Assembly: GCA_023657425.1 (NCBI GenBank)
Contig: JAGTJW010000001.1
Span: 434,001 to 498,000 of the forward strand
Source: Ideonella sp. WA131b
GTDB taxonomy: Bacteria > Pseudomonadota > Gammaproteobacteria > Burkholderiales > Burkholderiaceae_C
Reading direction: 5' to 3'
DNA length: 64,000 bases
In this document: positions 48,160-56,856 of the stretch, in pieces
Layout: each line of letters starts with the position of its first letter
How positions within the stretch are numbered: position 1 is the first letter of the stretch
The notes under the pieces: generated by a model
The model's input: the letters and a program-made list of their open reading frames with translations, nothing else
The model's database searches: none
Told to the model about the DNA's origin: nothing
Position numbers and translations under genes: made by a program

Positions 48160-48845
48160 ACCAGCACCTCGCGCTGCAAGCGGCCGTCAACGACCTGGCC
48201 GTCGACGATGTGCACGTTGCGCTGCGCACGCGCCGCCTGCTGCGGGTCGTGCGTCACCATGATCAGAGTCGTGCCCTCGCGGTGCAGCTCTTCCAGCAGA
48301 TCCATCACTGCGCGCGCCATCTGCGTGTCCAAGTTGCCGGTGGGCTCGTCGGCCAGCAAAAAGCGCGGGCTGCCGGCCAGCGCCCGGGCAATCGCCACAC
48401 GCTGCTGCTGTCCGCCACTCAGTTGGCCGGGCAGGTGCCTGGCACGGGCTTCCAGGCCGACACGCTCCAGCGCCTGCCGCGCGCGGCGTTGGCGTTCATC
48501 GGGCTTCACTCCGCGGTAGCGCAGCGGTACCTCAAGGTTGTCGACCACTGACAGATCCGGGATCAGGTTGAAGGCCTGGAAGACAAATCCGATCTTCTCG
48601 TTGCGCAAGCGGCTGCGGGCGTTGTCGCTGAGGCGGCTGACGTCTTCGCCGTCAAGTTCGTAGCGGCCGCTGGTGGGCGACTCGAGCAGGCCGGCGATGG
48701 TCAGGAAGGTTGTCTTGCCCGAGCCGGAAGGCCCGGTGACGGCCACGAACTCGCCGGCCTTGACTTCAAGGTCGAAGTCGCGCAGCGCATGGGTTTCGAT
48801 CAGCTCGGTCCGGTAGGCCTTGCCCAGTTGTTGCATCTTCAGCAT
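48156..48845 (-). CDS. ABC transporter ATPase, LolD/MacB type
   Basis: 229 residues. Walker A GPSGSGKTT, Q-loop FVFQAFNLIPDLSVVDN, signature LSGGQQQR, Walker B FLLADEPTGNLD and H-loop VTHD are all intact. The segment length and the NLIPDLSVVDNLEVPL motif are those of ATPases that partner FtsX-like permeases. It is coupled at both ends by start/stop overlaps to the adaptor and the TolC-like gene. Confidence 0.95.
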   Translation of the reverse strand: MLKMQQLGKAYRTELIETHALRDFDLEVKAGEFVAVTGPSGSGKTTFLTIAGLLESPTSGRYELDGEDVSRLSDNARSRLRNEKIGFVFQAFNLIPDLSVVDNLEVPLRYRGVKPDERQRRARQALERVGLEARARHLPGQLSGGQQQRVAIARALAGSPRFLLADEPTGNLDTQMARAVMDLLEELHREGTTLIMVTHDPQQAARAQRNVHIVDGQVVDGRLQREVLV

Positions 48846-50125
48846 CAGCGACTCACGATGACGGTTTGCGTATCGGCCGGCTGGGATTCGAGCCCACCGA
48901 CCACCACCTGCTCGCCGGCCTGCAGGCCGGCTTTCACTTCCACCCGATCGAGCGACTGAGCGCCCAGCTGAACCGCACGGCGCAGCGCCACGCCGTCCTT
49001 CAGCACCCAGGCCAGACGCCCACCGCCCTGCTCAATGAAGGGGCCGCGCTGCACACCCAGCACAGCGTCGCGACGCTCCAGCAGCACGCGCGCGGAAAGG
49101 CGCTGGTTCTGCCGCAGGTCGGCCGGCTGGCGGCCATCGGCAAAACGCAGCCGCGCTGCGACCTCGCCGTTGACGACTTCGGGCGACAGCGCGACGAGCG
49201 ACGCCGCCACCGGCCTGCCGGCCACCATCACCTCGCCTTGCTGGCCCAGTTGCAGATCGCGCACCAGGCTTTCGGGCACTTGCAGCTGGACGTCCAAGCG
49301 TGTCAGGTCCACAAGTGTCAGCAGCACCGCGTCACGCGCCACGGTGGCGCCGTCGCCCACCAGGCGTTGGCCGATGGCGCCGGCCTGTGGCGCCCGCAGC
49401 TGCAGCAAGCCGGCCTGGCGTGCCAGCTCCTGGGCCTGCGTGGTGGCTCGCTGGAACAGCGCTTGACGCGCCTCCAGCTCGTACTTCAGCGCCTCGGTCT
49501 TTAGCGTGGCCGACTGGCGCGCCTGGTCGAGTTCGATGCGAGCCCGTGCCAGCGCATCACGTGCCGCTTCCCATTGCAAGGCGCTACTGGCGCCGGCGTC
49601 GAGCGCCACTCGCTGGCGCTTTTCCAGCCATTGCGCGGCCTGCAGCGCCAGCTCAGCCGTGGCCACCTGGGCTTGGGCTGCACCACGGCTGCTGGCGGCC
49701 TCGGCCCCCGCGCGCCGCAAGTCGGCGGCCAGGCTATCCGCATGGGTACGTTCTTGCGAGAGACGGGCCTCCAGCTCCGGGCTGCTGAGCTTGCCCAGAA
49801 GCTGACCGGCCTGCACCGCGTCACCCGCCTGCACCTGCCAAACCACGGTGCCGGTGGCAGGGGCCACGAGACTGAGGCTGGTGCCGGCGACCACACGGCC
49901 CTCGGCATTCACCTCGCGCACCAGCGGCGCCACGGTCACCGCGGCCACGGTCAGGCGCTCCAGAGGAACGCGCGGTGTGCCCCAGCGCTCGTGCCGCAAG
50001 CCGGCGAGCAGCGCCAAGGCCATCAGCAACAGCAGGGCGCCCAGCCAGGGCCAACGGCGGCGCCAGGCGGACGGGGCGGCGAGCGCACGATCCTGGCCTG
50101 CGGTGGAGGGAATGGGGGCGGACAT
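48845..50125 (-). CDS. Membrane-fusion (HlyD/MacA-type) periplasmic adaptor
   Basis: 426 residues from ATG 50125 (an upstream frame to 50182 has no ribosome site and would overlap the sigma-54 promoter match). One N-terminal transmembrane anchor (WPWLGALLLLMALALLAGLR), a biotinyl-lipoyl hairpin (VSAPATGTVVWQ-type), a long coiled-coil, the second lipoyl half (LRAPQAGAIGQRLVGDGATV) and a C-terminal beta-barrel. It connects the ABC permeases to the TolC-like protein. It is the first gene of the operon. Confidence 0.93.
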   Translation of the reverse strand: MSAPIPSTAGQDRALAAPSAWRRRWPWLGALLLLMALALLAGLRHERWGTPRVPLERLTVAAVTVAPLVREVNAEGRVVAGTSLSLVAPATGTVVWQVQAGDAVQAGQLLGKLSSPELEARLSQERTHADSLAADLRRAGAEAASSRGAAQAQVATAELALQAAQWLEKRQRVALDAGASSALQWEAARDALARARIELDQARQSATLKTEALKYELEARQALFQRATTQAQELARQAGLLQLRAPQAGAIGQRLVGDGATVARDAVLLTLVDLTRLDVQLQVPESLVRDLQLGQQGEVMVAGRPVAASLVALSPEVVNGEVAARLRFADGRQPADLRQNQRLSARVLLERRDAVLGVQRGPFIEQGGGRLAWVLKDGVALRRAVQLGAQSLDRVEVKAGLQAGEQVVVGGLESQPADTQTVIVSR

Positions 50126-50136
50126 GCCCTCTTTAC

Positions 50137-50152
50137 AGCAAAGCCTGTGCCA
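50137..50152 (-). promoter_or_regulatory. Candidate sigma-54 (-24/-12) promoter of efflux operon
   Basis: Minus-strand TGGCACAGGCTTTGCT matches the TGGCAC-N5-TTGCT consensus at every key position, with correct spacing between GG and GC. The operon encodes an NtrC-like regulator, which makes it biologically sensible. One difficulty: a start 12 bases past GC falls at about 50126, one base before the adaptor ATG, so the transcript would be almost leaderless. Confidence 0.65.
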
Positions 50153-50186
50153 CGGCCTTGTCCCTGGAAGTCGCTGCGCCAAACCA

Positions 50187-50198
50187 TGTCCGCGGACA
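50187..50198. promoter_or_regulatory. Candidate operator/UAS palindrome for the NtrC-like regulator
   Basis: TGTCCGCGGACA is a perfect 12-base palindrome 35 bases upstream of the -24 element. A second half-site, TGCGGACAC, follows at 50202-50210 in the same spacing as one helical turn. Fis-type HTH regulators bind such paired sites. The position is closer to the promoter than most enhancers. Confidence 0.45.
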
Positions 50199-50410
50199 CC
50201 GTGCGGACACCATCCACCGCGTGCAGGCCATCAGGAGGATGAGGCGGGTACAGACGACTGCTTGCACCCTCGCTACCGCGGCGCGCGCCTGGCCCGAACA
50301 ACCGCCTTCGTTGGCCCCACTGTGGCGGCAGAGCGCGTGAACAGCATCTTGGCTGCATGCCGTCGAGTCGTGACCGGCAGCATGCCGGCAACCTGACGAT
50401 GTGGCGCGCC

Positions 50411-51096
50411 TCAGCGCGCCGTGCGCCGGTTCAATCGTTCGCTGCGCTCGGGCCGGCTCTGGTTCTGGAATGCCAGTGCAACGGCAAGAGCGGCTTCGGC
50501 GAACGACAAGGCCGCAGCAAAATGTGGAAGGGGCCGTGGCCCTCGAACTCCCGCGTCATCTGCCAGTGGGTGGCGCCGATCGCGTCCATCAACGACATCG
50601 AGTGCCCCTTGGGTGCGGTGTCCAGCACCACGAAGGCGCTGTGGCCCTGGCTGACGATGCCTGAGAACGCACGAAAGACGGCCACCTCTTCGGTGCAGGG
50701 CGACTGCAGGTCTTCCGGCAGCAGCGCCTGCTCGGCCGCGTCGAGCTTTGGGGAACCTGGCCGCCATGATCTTGTCGATGCAGCGCTGCGTCTTGTCCTT
50801 CGGGTCGATGCGGCTCACGTTCGATCCCGGCATGTCGCCGCTCAGCGTTCCGCCCGATGGGCTGCCGGATCGGTGGCGATCAGGTGCACGGAATTGCTGC
50901 ACTGGACCAGCCCCATGGCCAGGGCCGCGGCGACCGTCGTCGTACCCAGACCGCCCTTGCCCATCACCATGATTAGCCCGTGCCCGGCGGCGGCCAACTC
51001 GTCAAGCGGCACGCGGTCCTGCGGCAAGGCCAGTACAGCAGCGCGATTTGCCACGAAGGTTTTCTGCGCTCGCTCCGTCGCGCACTTGACCACATC
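50411..51096 (-). pseudogene. Degraded ArsA-like ATPase gene
   Basis: Three minus-strand frames hold consecutive ArsA segments: GHGLIMVMGKGGLGTTTVAA and HLIATDPAAH (frame ending near 50842), LSGDMPGSNVSRIDPKDKTQ and RCIDKIMAARFPKA, and AVFRAFSGIVSQGHSAFVVL then DTAPKGHSMSLMDA (50431-50685). At least two frameshifts separate them, and the Walker A Lys is replaced by Thr (GLGTTT instead of GVGKTT). It cannot make an active ATPase. No other arsenic genes lie nearby. Confidence 0.8.
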
Positions 51097-51148
51097 GGTG
51101 CACGCGATGGGTCGTCAATGAGCTGCGGGCGGCACAAGCCCGCAAGCC

Positions 51149-52144
51149 TCACAAGACAGCCACATGGCTCCGATCAGGTGTCGAGGGACCCTGCACGCCA
51201 TGCAGCCATCGTTCCGACACAAACCTCACCAAGGCGCGTGCGCTCTCCGAGGCCTCCGGCATGGGCAAAGTCAGCGCGTGAACCGCATCCCCTTCTGCCA
51301 AGGGAAGATGCCAAGCGGGCAGCAAGTCCACGAGTTCACCTCTGGCAATGTGCCTGGCTACGCAGCAGTCCATCGTGATGACGACACCGGCGCCTGCCAC
51401 CGCCAAGGCGATCAAGCCGTCCAGATCATCGCTGTAGGCCACACCCGAGACCTGCACGGGCTGGGATTGATGGCCGAGGCGCCACAGCAGCGTTGTCGGT
51501 GTGTCTCGCGCGGCCCCGAACAAGAGCAACGGGCGTGAGGCCAGCGCGGCAGGAGAGGAGAGCGATTCGAACCGTCCCGGCGCAGCGTAGGCGCTGATGC
51601 GGAAGGGCAGCACGCGCTGCGCCACCAGGTCCTCGGGCGGTTTCCGGGTGATGCGAAAGGCCACATCGATGCCTTCGCGCAGCAGATTGACGCGTCGATC
51701 GGTGAAGATCAGTTCGTAGCTCAGGGGGGGGTGCAACTGCTGGAATTCCGCCAGGACCGGCGCCAGCATGCTGCGGCCCAGGCTGGGCCCGCAGGTGATG
51801 CGCAGCCGACCAGCCAGTTTGGCCTGTGTCGACCGCAGCGAGCTGCGCGCTGCTTCCGCGGCGTCCAGGACCGCCTGGGCGCTTTGTGCCAAGCGCCTGC
51901 CGGCCTCGGTCAGTCCCAGCGAGCGCGTGGTCCGCGCGAACAGGGGCTGGCCCACCAGGGCCTCGATCGCGGCGACGCGCCGGCTCACCGCGGCGCGCTC
52001 CTGCCCCAGCTTGCGCGCCGCCCGCGCAAAGCTGCCCGCTTGAACGACGCGGGCGAACAACTCGAGTGCATTGGCATCCAGCCCGGCCGCCGCATCGATG
52101 CGCTGGGGCAGGGCCGCCGATTCAGGCGCGATTGGCTCTCTCAT
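51149..52144 (-). CDS. LysR-family regulator, divergent from beta-oxidation-type operon
   Basis: 331 residues. HTH at about 27-85 (ALELFARVVQAGSFARAARK, LGQERAAVSRRVAAIEALVG). The effector domain begins LAGRLRITCGPSLGRSMLAP and is of the class that resembles CrgA/DsdC-type LysRs. The 88-base gap to the divergent crotonase gene is a normal LysR control region, so it probably regulates 52233-56730. The C-terminus reaches into the region just upstream of the arsA remnant. Confidence 0.92.
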   Translation of the reverse strand: MREPIAPESAALPQRIDAAAGLDANALELFARVVQAGSFARAARKLGQERAAVSRRVAAIEALVGQPLFARTTRSLGLTEAGRRLAQSAQAVLDAAEAARSSLRSTQAKLAGRLRITCGPSLGRSMLAPVLAEFQQLHPPLSYELIFTDRRVNLLREGIDVAFRITRKPPEDLVAQRVLPFRISAYAAPGRFESLSSPAALASRPLLLFGAARDTPTTLLWRLGHQSQPVQVSGVAYSDDLDGLIALAVAGAGVVITMDCCVARHIARGELVDLLPAWHLPLAEGDAVHALTLPMPEASESARALVRFVSERWLHGVQGPSTPDRSHVAVL

Positions 52145-52232
52145 GGAACCGGTTTGTACTCTGATCCCGATCTAGTCCACCCCATGTTGCCTGCCTAGCA
52201 TCGATCCACCTCAGTCAGAAACCCCAGGCTCC

Positions 52233-53024
52233 ATGAACGACAGCACCGCCGGTTCCGTGACCCGCGAACGCCGCGACAACGTGTTTCTCATCGGCTTGAA
52301 CCGAGTTGCCAAGCGAAACGCCTTCGACGCCGAGATGCTCTTCGACCTGTCGTCGGCGCTCGGCGAGTACGAACGCAGCTCCGAACTGCGCTGCGCGCTG
52401 GTGTTCGCGCACGGCGAGCACTTCTCGGCGGGCCTGGACCTGATGGCGCTCGCACCCCAGATGGCCAGCGGCACCTTGAGCTACCCCAGCGAGGGGCTCG
52501 ACCCCTTTGCCGTGTCCGGCCCTTTGCGGCGCAAGCCGCTGATCGTGGCCGCGCAGGGCGCCTGCTTCACCGCGGGCCTGGAGCTGCTGCTGGCGGCCGA
52601 CATCGCCTTGGCCGCCGACTCGGCGCGCTTCTCGCAGACCGAGGTGCTTCGCGGCATCACGCCCTCCGGCGGCGCCTCCATACGTTTCACCCGGGCCGCA
52701 GGCTGGAGTGATGCCATGCGCTACATGATGACCGGTGAAGAGTTCTCGGCCAGCGAAGCCCTGCGCATGCGGCTGGTCAGCGAGGTGGTGCCTGCTGCGC
52801 AGCTGCTCGAACGTGCCGTGACCCTGGCCCGGCAGGTCGCCCAGGCGGCTCCACTGGGCGTGCGCGCGCTGATTCAGTCGGCGCACCAGGCGTACGCCGA
52901 GGGCGAAGCTGCCGCAATGGCCGCCTTGATGCCGCGCCTGATGGGTCTGCTCAAGACACAAGATGTTCGCGAAGGCGTGATGGCCATGATGCAAAAGCGC
53001 GCGCCGGTGTTCAAGGGCGAGTGA
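52233..53024 (+). CDS. Enoyl-CoA hydratase/isomerase (crotonase), second operon
   Basis: 263 residues, typical length. Motifs HFSAGLDLMALAPQMASG (oxyanion hole 1), GACFTAGLELLLAADIALAA (oxyanion hole 2) and TEVLRGITPSGGASIRFTRA. The FSAGLDL form often accompanies non-canonical crotonases. It is first in the operon divergent from the LysR gene; its stop overlaps a possible GTG start of the next gene. Confidence 0.9.
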   Translation: MNDSTAGSVTRERRDNVFLIGLNRVAKRNAFDAEMLFDLSSALGEYERSSELRCALVFAHGEHFSAGLDLMALAPQMASGTLSYPSEGLDPFAVSGPLRRKPLIVAAQGACFTAGLELLLAADIALAADSARFSQTEVLRGITPSGGASIRFTRAAGWSDAMRYMMTGEEFSASEALRMRLVSEVVPAAQLLERAVTLARQVAQAAPLGVRALIQSAHQAYAEGEAAAMAALMPRLMGLLKTQDVREGVMAMMQKRAPVFKGE

Positions 53025-53050
53025 AGACTGCCACGCAGGAAAGCTCGACC

Positions 53051-54832
53051 ATGCTGGACTTCGCCCCCCCTCTGCGGGAGCAGCGCTTTGTGCTCGAGAA
53101 CGTTCTTCGCGCCCCCGAGCTGTGGCGGCAATGGGATGCGTTCGCGCAGATCGAAGCCGCCGACGCCACGGCTGTGTTGGAAGCCGCGGCGCGGTTTGCG
53201 GTGGGTCGCTTGCTGCCCCTGGCGGCCAGTGGCGATCGCGAGGGCTGTCGCCGCGAGGGTGACCAGGTTGAGACGCCTTCCGGCTGGCCCGAGGCCTATC
53301 GAGACTACGTGGCGGCGGGCTGGCCCTCGCTCACGGTACCGGCCCACCTGGGCGGCCAGGGCTTTCCGCGTGCCCTGGGCGCCCTGGCGACCGAGAACCT
53401 GGCTGCCGCCAATCTGGCCTTCTCCATCTTCGCCAATGTGCGCGAAGGCGTGCTGGCCTGCCTCGCGCGATTTGCCAGTGCCGACGTGCTGTCAATGTTC
53501 GCACCGCACCTGGCCAGCGGCCAATGGAGCGGCACGATGTGCCTGACCGAGCCGCAGGCCGGGAGCGACCTGGGCCTCGTGAAGACCGTGGCCATGCAGG
53601 ACGCCACCGGCTCGTGGCGGGTGTCGGGCCAGAAGTGCTTCATCAGCAACGGCGAACACGACCTGACGCCCAACATCGTTCACCTCGTGCTGGCCCGCAC
53701 CCCGGATGCACCGGCGGGCACCAAGGGCATCAGCCTGTTCGTGGTGTCGCGCCAGCGGTTGATCGACGGCCAGCTTGGCGAGCGGAACGGCGTGAGCCTG
53801 ATCGGCCTGGAGCACAAGCACGGGCTCCGCGCGAATGCCACCTGCGCCTTGGCCTTCGAAGGGTCGCACGCCTTCTTGGTGGGCGAATTGGGGCAAGGGC
53901 TGCGCTGCATGTTCCTCCTGATGAACGCGGCACGGCTCGAGGTCGGTGTGCAATGCGTGGGCCTGGCGGAGATCGCCTACCAGAACGCCTTGCAGCACGC
54001 TCGGACGCGCCTGCAAGGCCGTGCGCTGGGAGGCGCGGCACAGCCCCAGCTACCGGCCGACCCGATCATCAGCCACAGCCTGGTACGCCGGTCCCTGCTG
54101 GCACACAGGCAGTTCATCGATGGCGCGCGAGCGCTGGTGGCCTGGGTCGGGCTGCTGCTGGACCAGGAGCGGCATCATCCCGATCCCGACGAGTGCCGAC
54201 GCTCCGGCGACCTGGCAGCCTTGCTCACCCCGGTGGTGAAGGGCTATCTCTCGGACCGGGCCGCCGAACACATCGGCGCCGCGCAGCGCCTCTTCGGCGG
54301 CTCGGGCTACATCGTCGAGACGGGCATGGAACAGCTCGTGCGCGACCAGGCCATCTGCCGGCTGTACGAAGGCAGCAACGAAATCCAGGCGCTGGATCTG
54401 CTGGGCCGCAAGGTGCTGGCCGATCAGGGCGCGCGGCTGAAGCTGTTGGGCGCGCTCTTCAGCGAGACGGCCCATCAGGTCGAGCAGCACCCGCGCCTGT
54501 CGCCATTGGCGGCTTGGCTGCGGTCCTGCGCCGAGGAGGTCGCCGCGGTGGCAGCGCATCTCGGCGTGGATGCGCTGTTCAAGCGCGAAACCGCAGGACA
54601 CGCGGCGCCGGCCTTCCTGGAGCTGCTGGGCCACTGCGTCATGGGCTGGATGCAGGCCCGTATCGCGCTGGCCGCGGCGTCTGGTTCCGACACGTGGCAC
54701 ATCAACAAGGTGGCCATGGCACTCGACTTCGTGGGCGCCATTCAGCCGCGGATCACGTCCCTGCTTCTGGTCCTGCGCGGCAATGGCGAGAGTTTGTCGC
54801 GGCTCGAGGCCGTCGACTTCTCCGCCTTGTGA
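53051..54832 (+). CDS. Long acyl-CoA dehydrogenase (about 600 aa)
   Basis: 593 residues from ATG 53051 (CAGGAAAG upstream; GTG 53021, overlapping the previous stop, would add ten residues). Acyl-CoA dehydrogenase domains with MCLTEPQAGSDLGLVKTVAM, KCFISNGEHDL, LFGGSGYIVETGMEQLVRDQ and CRLYEGSNEIQALDLLGRKV (catalytic Glu). A C-terminal helical extension of about 130 residues is characteristic of the large FadE-like group. Substrates are probably long or branched acyl-CoAs. The operon partner is the crotonase. Confidence 0.92.
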   Translation: MLDFAPPLREQRFVLENVLRAPELWRQWDAFAQIEAADATAVLEAAARFAVGRLLPLAASGDREGCRREGDQVETPSGWPEAYRDYVAAGWPSLTVPAHLGGQGFPRALGALATENLAAANLAFSIFANVREGVLACLARFASADVLSMFAPHLASGQWSGTMCLTEPQAGSDLGLVKTVAMQDATGSWRVSGQKCFISNGEHDLTPNIVHLVLARTPDAPAGTKGISLFVVSRQRLIDGQLGERNGVSLIGLEHKHGLRANATCALAFEGSHAFLVGELGQGLRCMFLLMNAARLEVGVQCVGLAEIAYQNALQHARTRLQGRALGGAAQPQLPADPIISHSLVRRSLLAHRQFIDGARALVAWVGLLLDQERHHPDPDECRRSGDLAALLTPVVKGYLSDRAAEHIGAAQRLFGGSGYIVETGMEQLVRDQAICRLYEGSNEIQALDLLGRKVLADQGARLKLLGALFSETAHQVEQHPRLSPLAAWLRSCAEEVAAVAAHLGVDALFKRETAGHAAPAFLELLGHCVMGWMQARIALAAASGSDTWHINKVAMALDFVGAIQPRITSLLLVLRGNGESLSRLEAVDFSAL

Positions 54833-54861
54833 CTGCACGATCCTTCACTTCGGGTTCCACC

Positions 54862-55698
54862 ATGGGCGCACTCACCATCCGTCGGCTCCACATCGACCTC
54901 GGTTCGCCGATTCCCCGCCACTGGTGCGGCGGCGATGCCTTCCGCACCGCCTTCTTCAATGCCTTGTCGATGAGCTTTCCGCGAGGTGAGCAGTTCTTCA
55001 TCGACGCGGTCAGGCGCGGCGTGTCCTCGCTGCCACCCGACCAGCGCGCGGTTTTCGACACCGAGGTCAGGGGCTTCGTCGGCCAGGAAGCCACGCATCG
55101 CCGCATCCATGACCTGTTCAATGGTCATCTCGAAGCGCAAGGTCTGGTCAACCACTGGGAGGGGCGCGCCGAAAGGCGGCAGGCGACGACCGCCCTGGCC
55201 GACCCGCGGCATGCCGTGGGCATCACGGCCGCCACCGAGCACCTCACGGCCATCCTGTCGGAGTGGGGCCTGGCCCATCCGCAGTGGCTGTGCAGCACCG
55301 ACCAGCGCATCAACACGATGTGGCAGTGGCACTTCAGCGAAGAGATCGAACACAAGTCCACGGCCATCGACGTGTACCTGGCCCTGGGCGGCAGCGACGC
55401 CTGGCGGGTGCGCTACTACCGGCTCGTCACCCGCCTGTTCCTGGTCGACCTGGCGCGCCAGACGTTCAACAACCTGTGGCACGACGGCACCTGGTGGCGG
55501 CCTTCGACCTGGGCGAGCGCGGTCCGATTCCTGTTCGGACGGCAGGGTCTGGTGCCCGCACTGCGGCAGCCCTGGAAGGCCTACCTGATGCCGCACTTTC
55601 ATCCCAGCCAGATGCACAGCGAAATCGCCGGTCAATGGCTGCGCGACAACCACCACGCTTACTCGCCGGTCTCGCCTGCTTCGCAGGCCTTCTCTTGA
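54862..55698 (+). CDS. Predicted metal-dependent hydrolase (PF10118-like)
   Basis: 278 residues. His/Glu motifs FVGQEATHRRIHDLF, AATEHLTAILSEW and HFSEEIEHKSTAIDVYLAL look like a four-helix-bundle diiron or metal site; this pattern is the one grouped as predicted metal-dependent hydrolase, PF10118. The ferritin-like arrangement of EATH, EH and EEIEH suggests an oxygen-activating or hydrolytic centre; no member reaction is certain to me. It starts 29 bases after the acyl-CoA dehydrogenase. Confidence 0.75.
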   Translation: MGALTIRRLHIDLGSPIPRHWCGGDAFRTAFFNALSMSFPRGEQFFIDAVRRGVSSLPPDQRAVFDTEVRGFVGQEATHRRIHDLFNGHLEAQGLVNHWEGRAERRQATTALADPRHAVGITAATEHLTAILSEWGLAHPQWLCSTDQRINTMWQWHFSEEIEHKSTAIDVYLALGGSDAWRVRYYRLVTRLFLVDLARQTFNNLWHDGTWWRPSTWASAVRFLFGRQGLVPALRQPWKAYLMPHFHPSQMHSEIAGQWLRDNHHAYSPVSPASQAFS

Positions 55699-55708
55699 GG
55701 ACCACGCC

Positions 55709-55957
55709 ATGAACGCCGAGGAACTGCTTCTCGCCGCGGAAATCAAGATCAACTACCTGAGGCCGGCCCTCGGCGAGACGCTGGTCGCCAGGGCCTGGAC
55801 CCTCAACGCCGGCAGGACACAGGGTGTCAGCCGCTGCGACGTGTTTGCGCTGCACGACGGCGTGGAGAAGCTGTGTGCCGCGGCGCAAGGCACGATCCTG
55901 AAGGCGCCGGCGCCGGAGGGCCACAAGTCGACTGCTGCAGGCGAGGGTGTGGCGTGA
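55709..55957 (+). CDS. Truncated PaaI-like hot-dog thioesterase
   Basis: 82 residues, GAGGA upstream. The sequence LLLAAEIKINYLRPALGETL, VARAWTLNAGRTQGVSRCDV and KLCAAAQGTI equals the C-terminal half of a PaaI/thioesterase hot-dog domain. The N-terminal helix and first strands, about 55 residues with the catalytic Asp/Asn, are missing, and nothing upstream encodes them. It may be inactive or act as a partner subunit. Start and stop are in operon register: the next crotonase overlaps its stop. Confidence 0.6.
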   Translation: MNAEELLLAAEIKINYLRPALGETLVARAWTLNAGRTQGVSRCDVFALHDGVEKLCAAAQGTILKAPAPEGHKSTAAGEGVA

Positions 55958-56730
55958 GCACCGGCGTTGCCATCCACACGGCCGGACGGGTGACCACGGT
56001 GACGATCCGGAGAGTCTCTCGCCGCAACGCCGTGGATCTGGAGACTGCGCGCTCGCTCATCGCGGCGTTCAAGTCCTTTGACGCCGACGACCGCAGCGAC
56101 GTGGCCATCCTCGCCGGTGAGGGTGGCACCTTCTGCGCCGGCGCTGACCTGCAGGCGCTGGCGGCCGGCGAGCGCAAGCCGGTCGAGCCCGATGGCGAAT
56201 TCGCGCCGATGGGACCGACACGCCTGCGCTTGAGCAAGCCCGTCATCGCCGCGATCGAAGGCCACGCCGTCGCGGGCGGCATGGAACTCGCGCTGTGGTG
56301 TGACCTCCGAGTGGCCGGTCGTTCGGCCGTGATGGGCGTCTTCAACCGGCGCTTCGGCGTGCCGCTGGTGGACCTTGGGACCATTCGCTTGCCGCGGCTG
56401 ATTGGCGAGGGGCGGGCCCTTGATCTCATCCTGACGGGCCGGCCGGTGGCGATGGACGAGGCCTTGGCCATCGGACTGGTGACCCGGGTGGTCGATGACG
56501 GCTCGGCGCTGGCAGAAGCCATGACGCTGGCGAAGACCTTGGTGGGCTTTCCGCAAGCCGGGCTGCGCAACGACCGGCTCTCACTGCTGGAGCACCACGG
56601 GCTGGACGATGCCGGCGCCACCGCCAACGAGATACGCCGGGGACTCGCGACCATCGAGAGCGGCGAGACCTTGGCCGGTTCGAGCCGCTTTTCGGCCGGA
56701 GCAGGCCGGCACGGCAAGTTTGACGGGTGA
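55954..56730 (+). CDS. Enoyl-CoA hydratase/isomerase, third in window
   Basis: 258 residues from GTG 55954 (GTGA overlap with the truncated thioesterase). Motifs VTTVTIRRVSRRNAVDLETA, GEGGTFCAGADLQALAAGE, GHAVAGGMELALWCDLRVAG and FNRRFGVPLVDLGTIRLPRL. It is the last gene of the LysR-controlled operon. 126 bases without a gene follow, then the convergent aldehyde dehydrogenase. Confidence 0.9.
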   Translation: MSTGVAIHTAGRVTTVTIRRVSRRNAVDLETARSLIAAFKSFDADDRSDVAILAGEGGTFCAGADLQALAAGERKPVEPDGEFAPMGPTRLRLSKPVIAAIEGHAVAGGMELALWCDLRVAGRSAVMGVFNRRFGVPLVDLGTIRLPRLIGEGRALDLILTGRPVAMDEALAIGLVTRVVDDGSALAEAMTLAKTLVGFPQAGLRNDRLSLLEHHGLDDAGATANEIRRGLATIESGETLAGSSRFSAGAGRHGKFDG

Positions 56731-56856
56731 CGGTCTGGAGAGGTCCCACATCAAGTCGCCGCAATCGGCCGCTGACGGCTGACTGCAGCCCAAAGACCGG
56801 CAGCTTCGGCTCAGTTCGACAAGGTCGGGGTCCGCGCCTAGGAGCGTGGGCGTGCC

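Noticed and set aside
56808..56835. Single copy of the array palindrome near the crotonase end
   Set aside because: CTTCGGCTCAGTTCGACA resembles the arm but differs at several positions; too weak to annotate.
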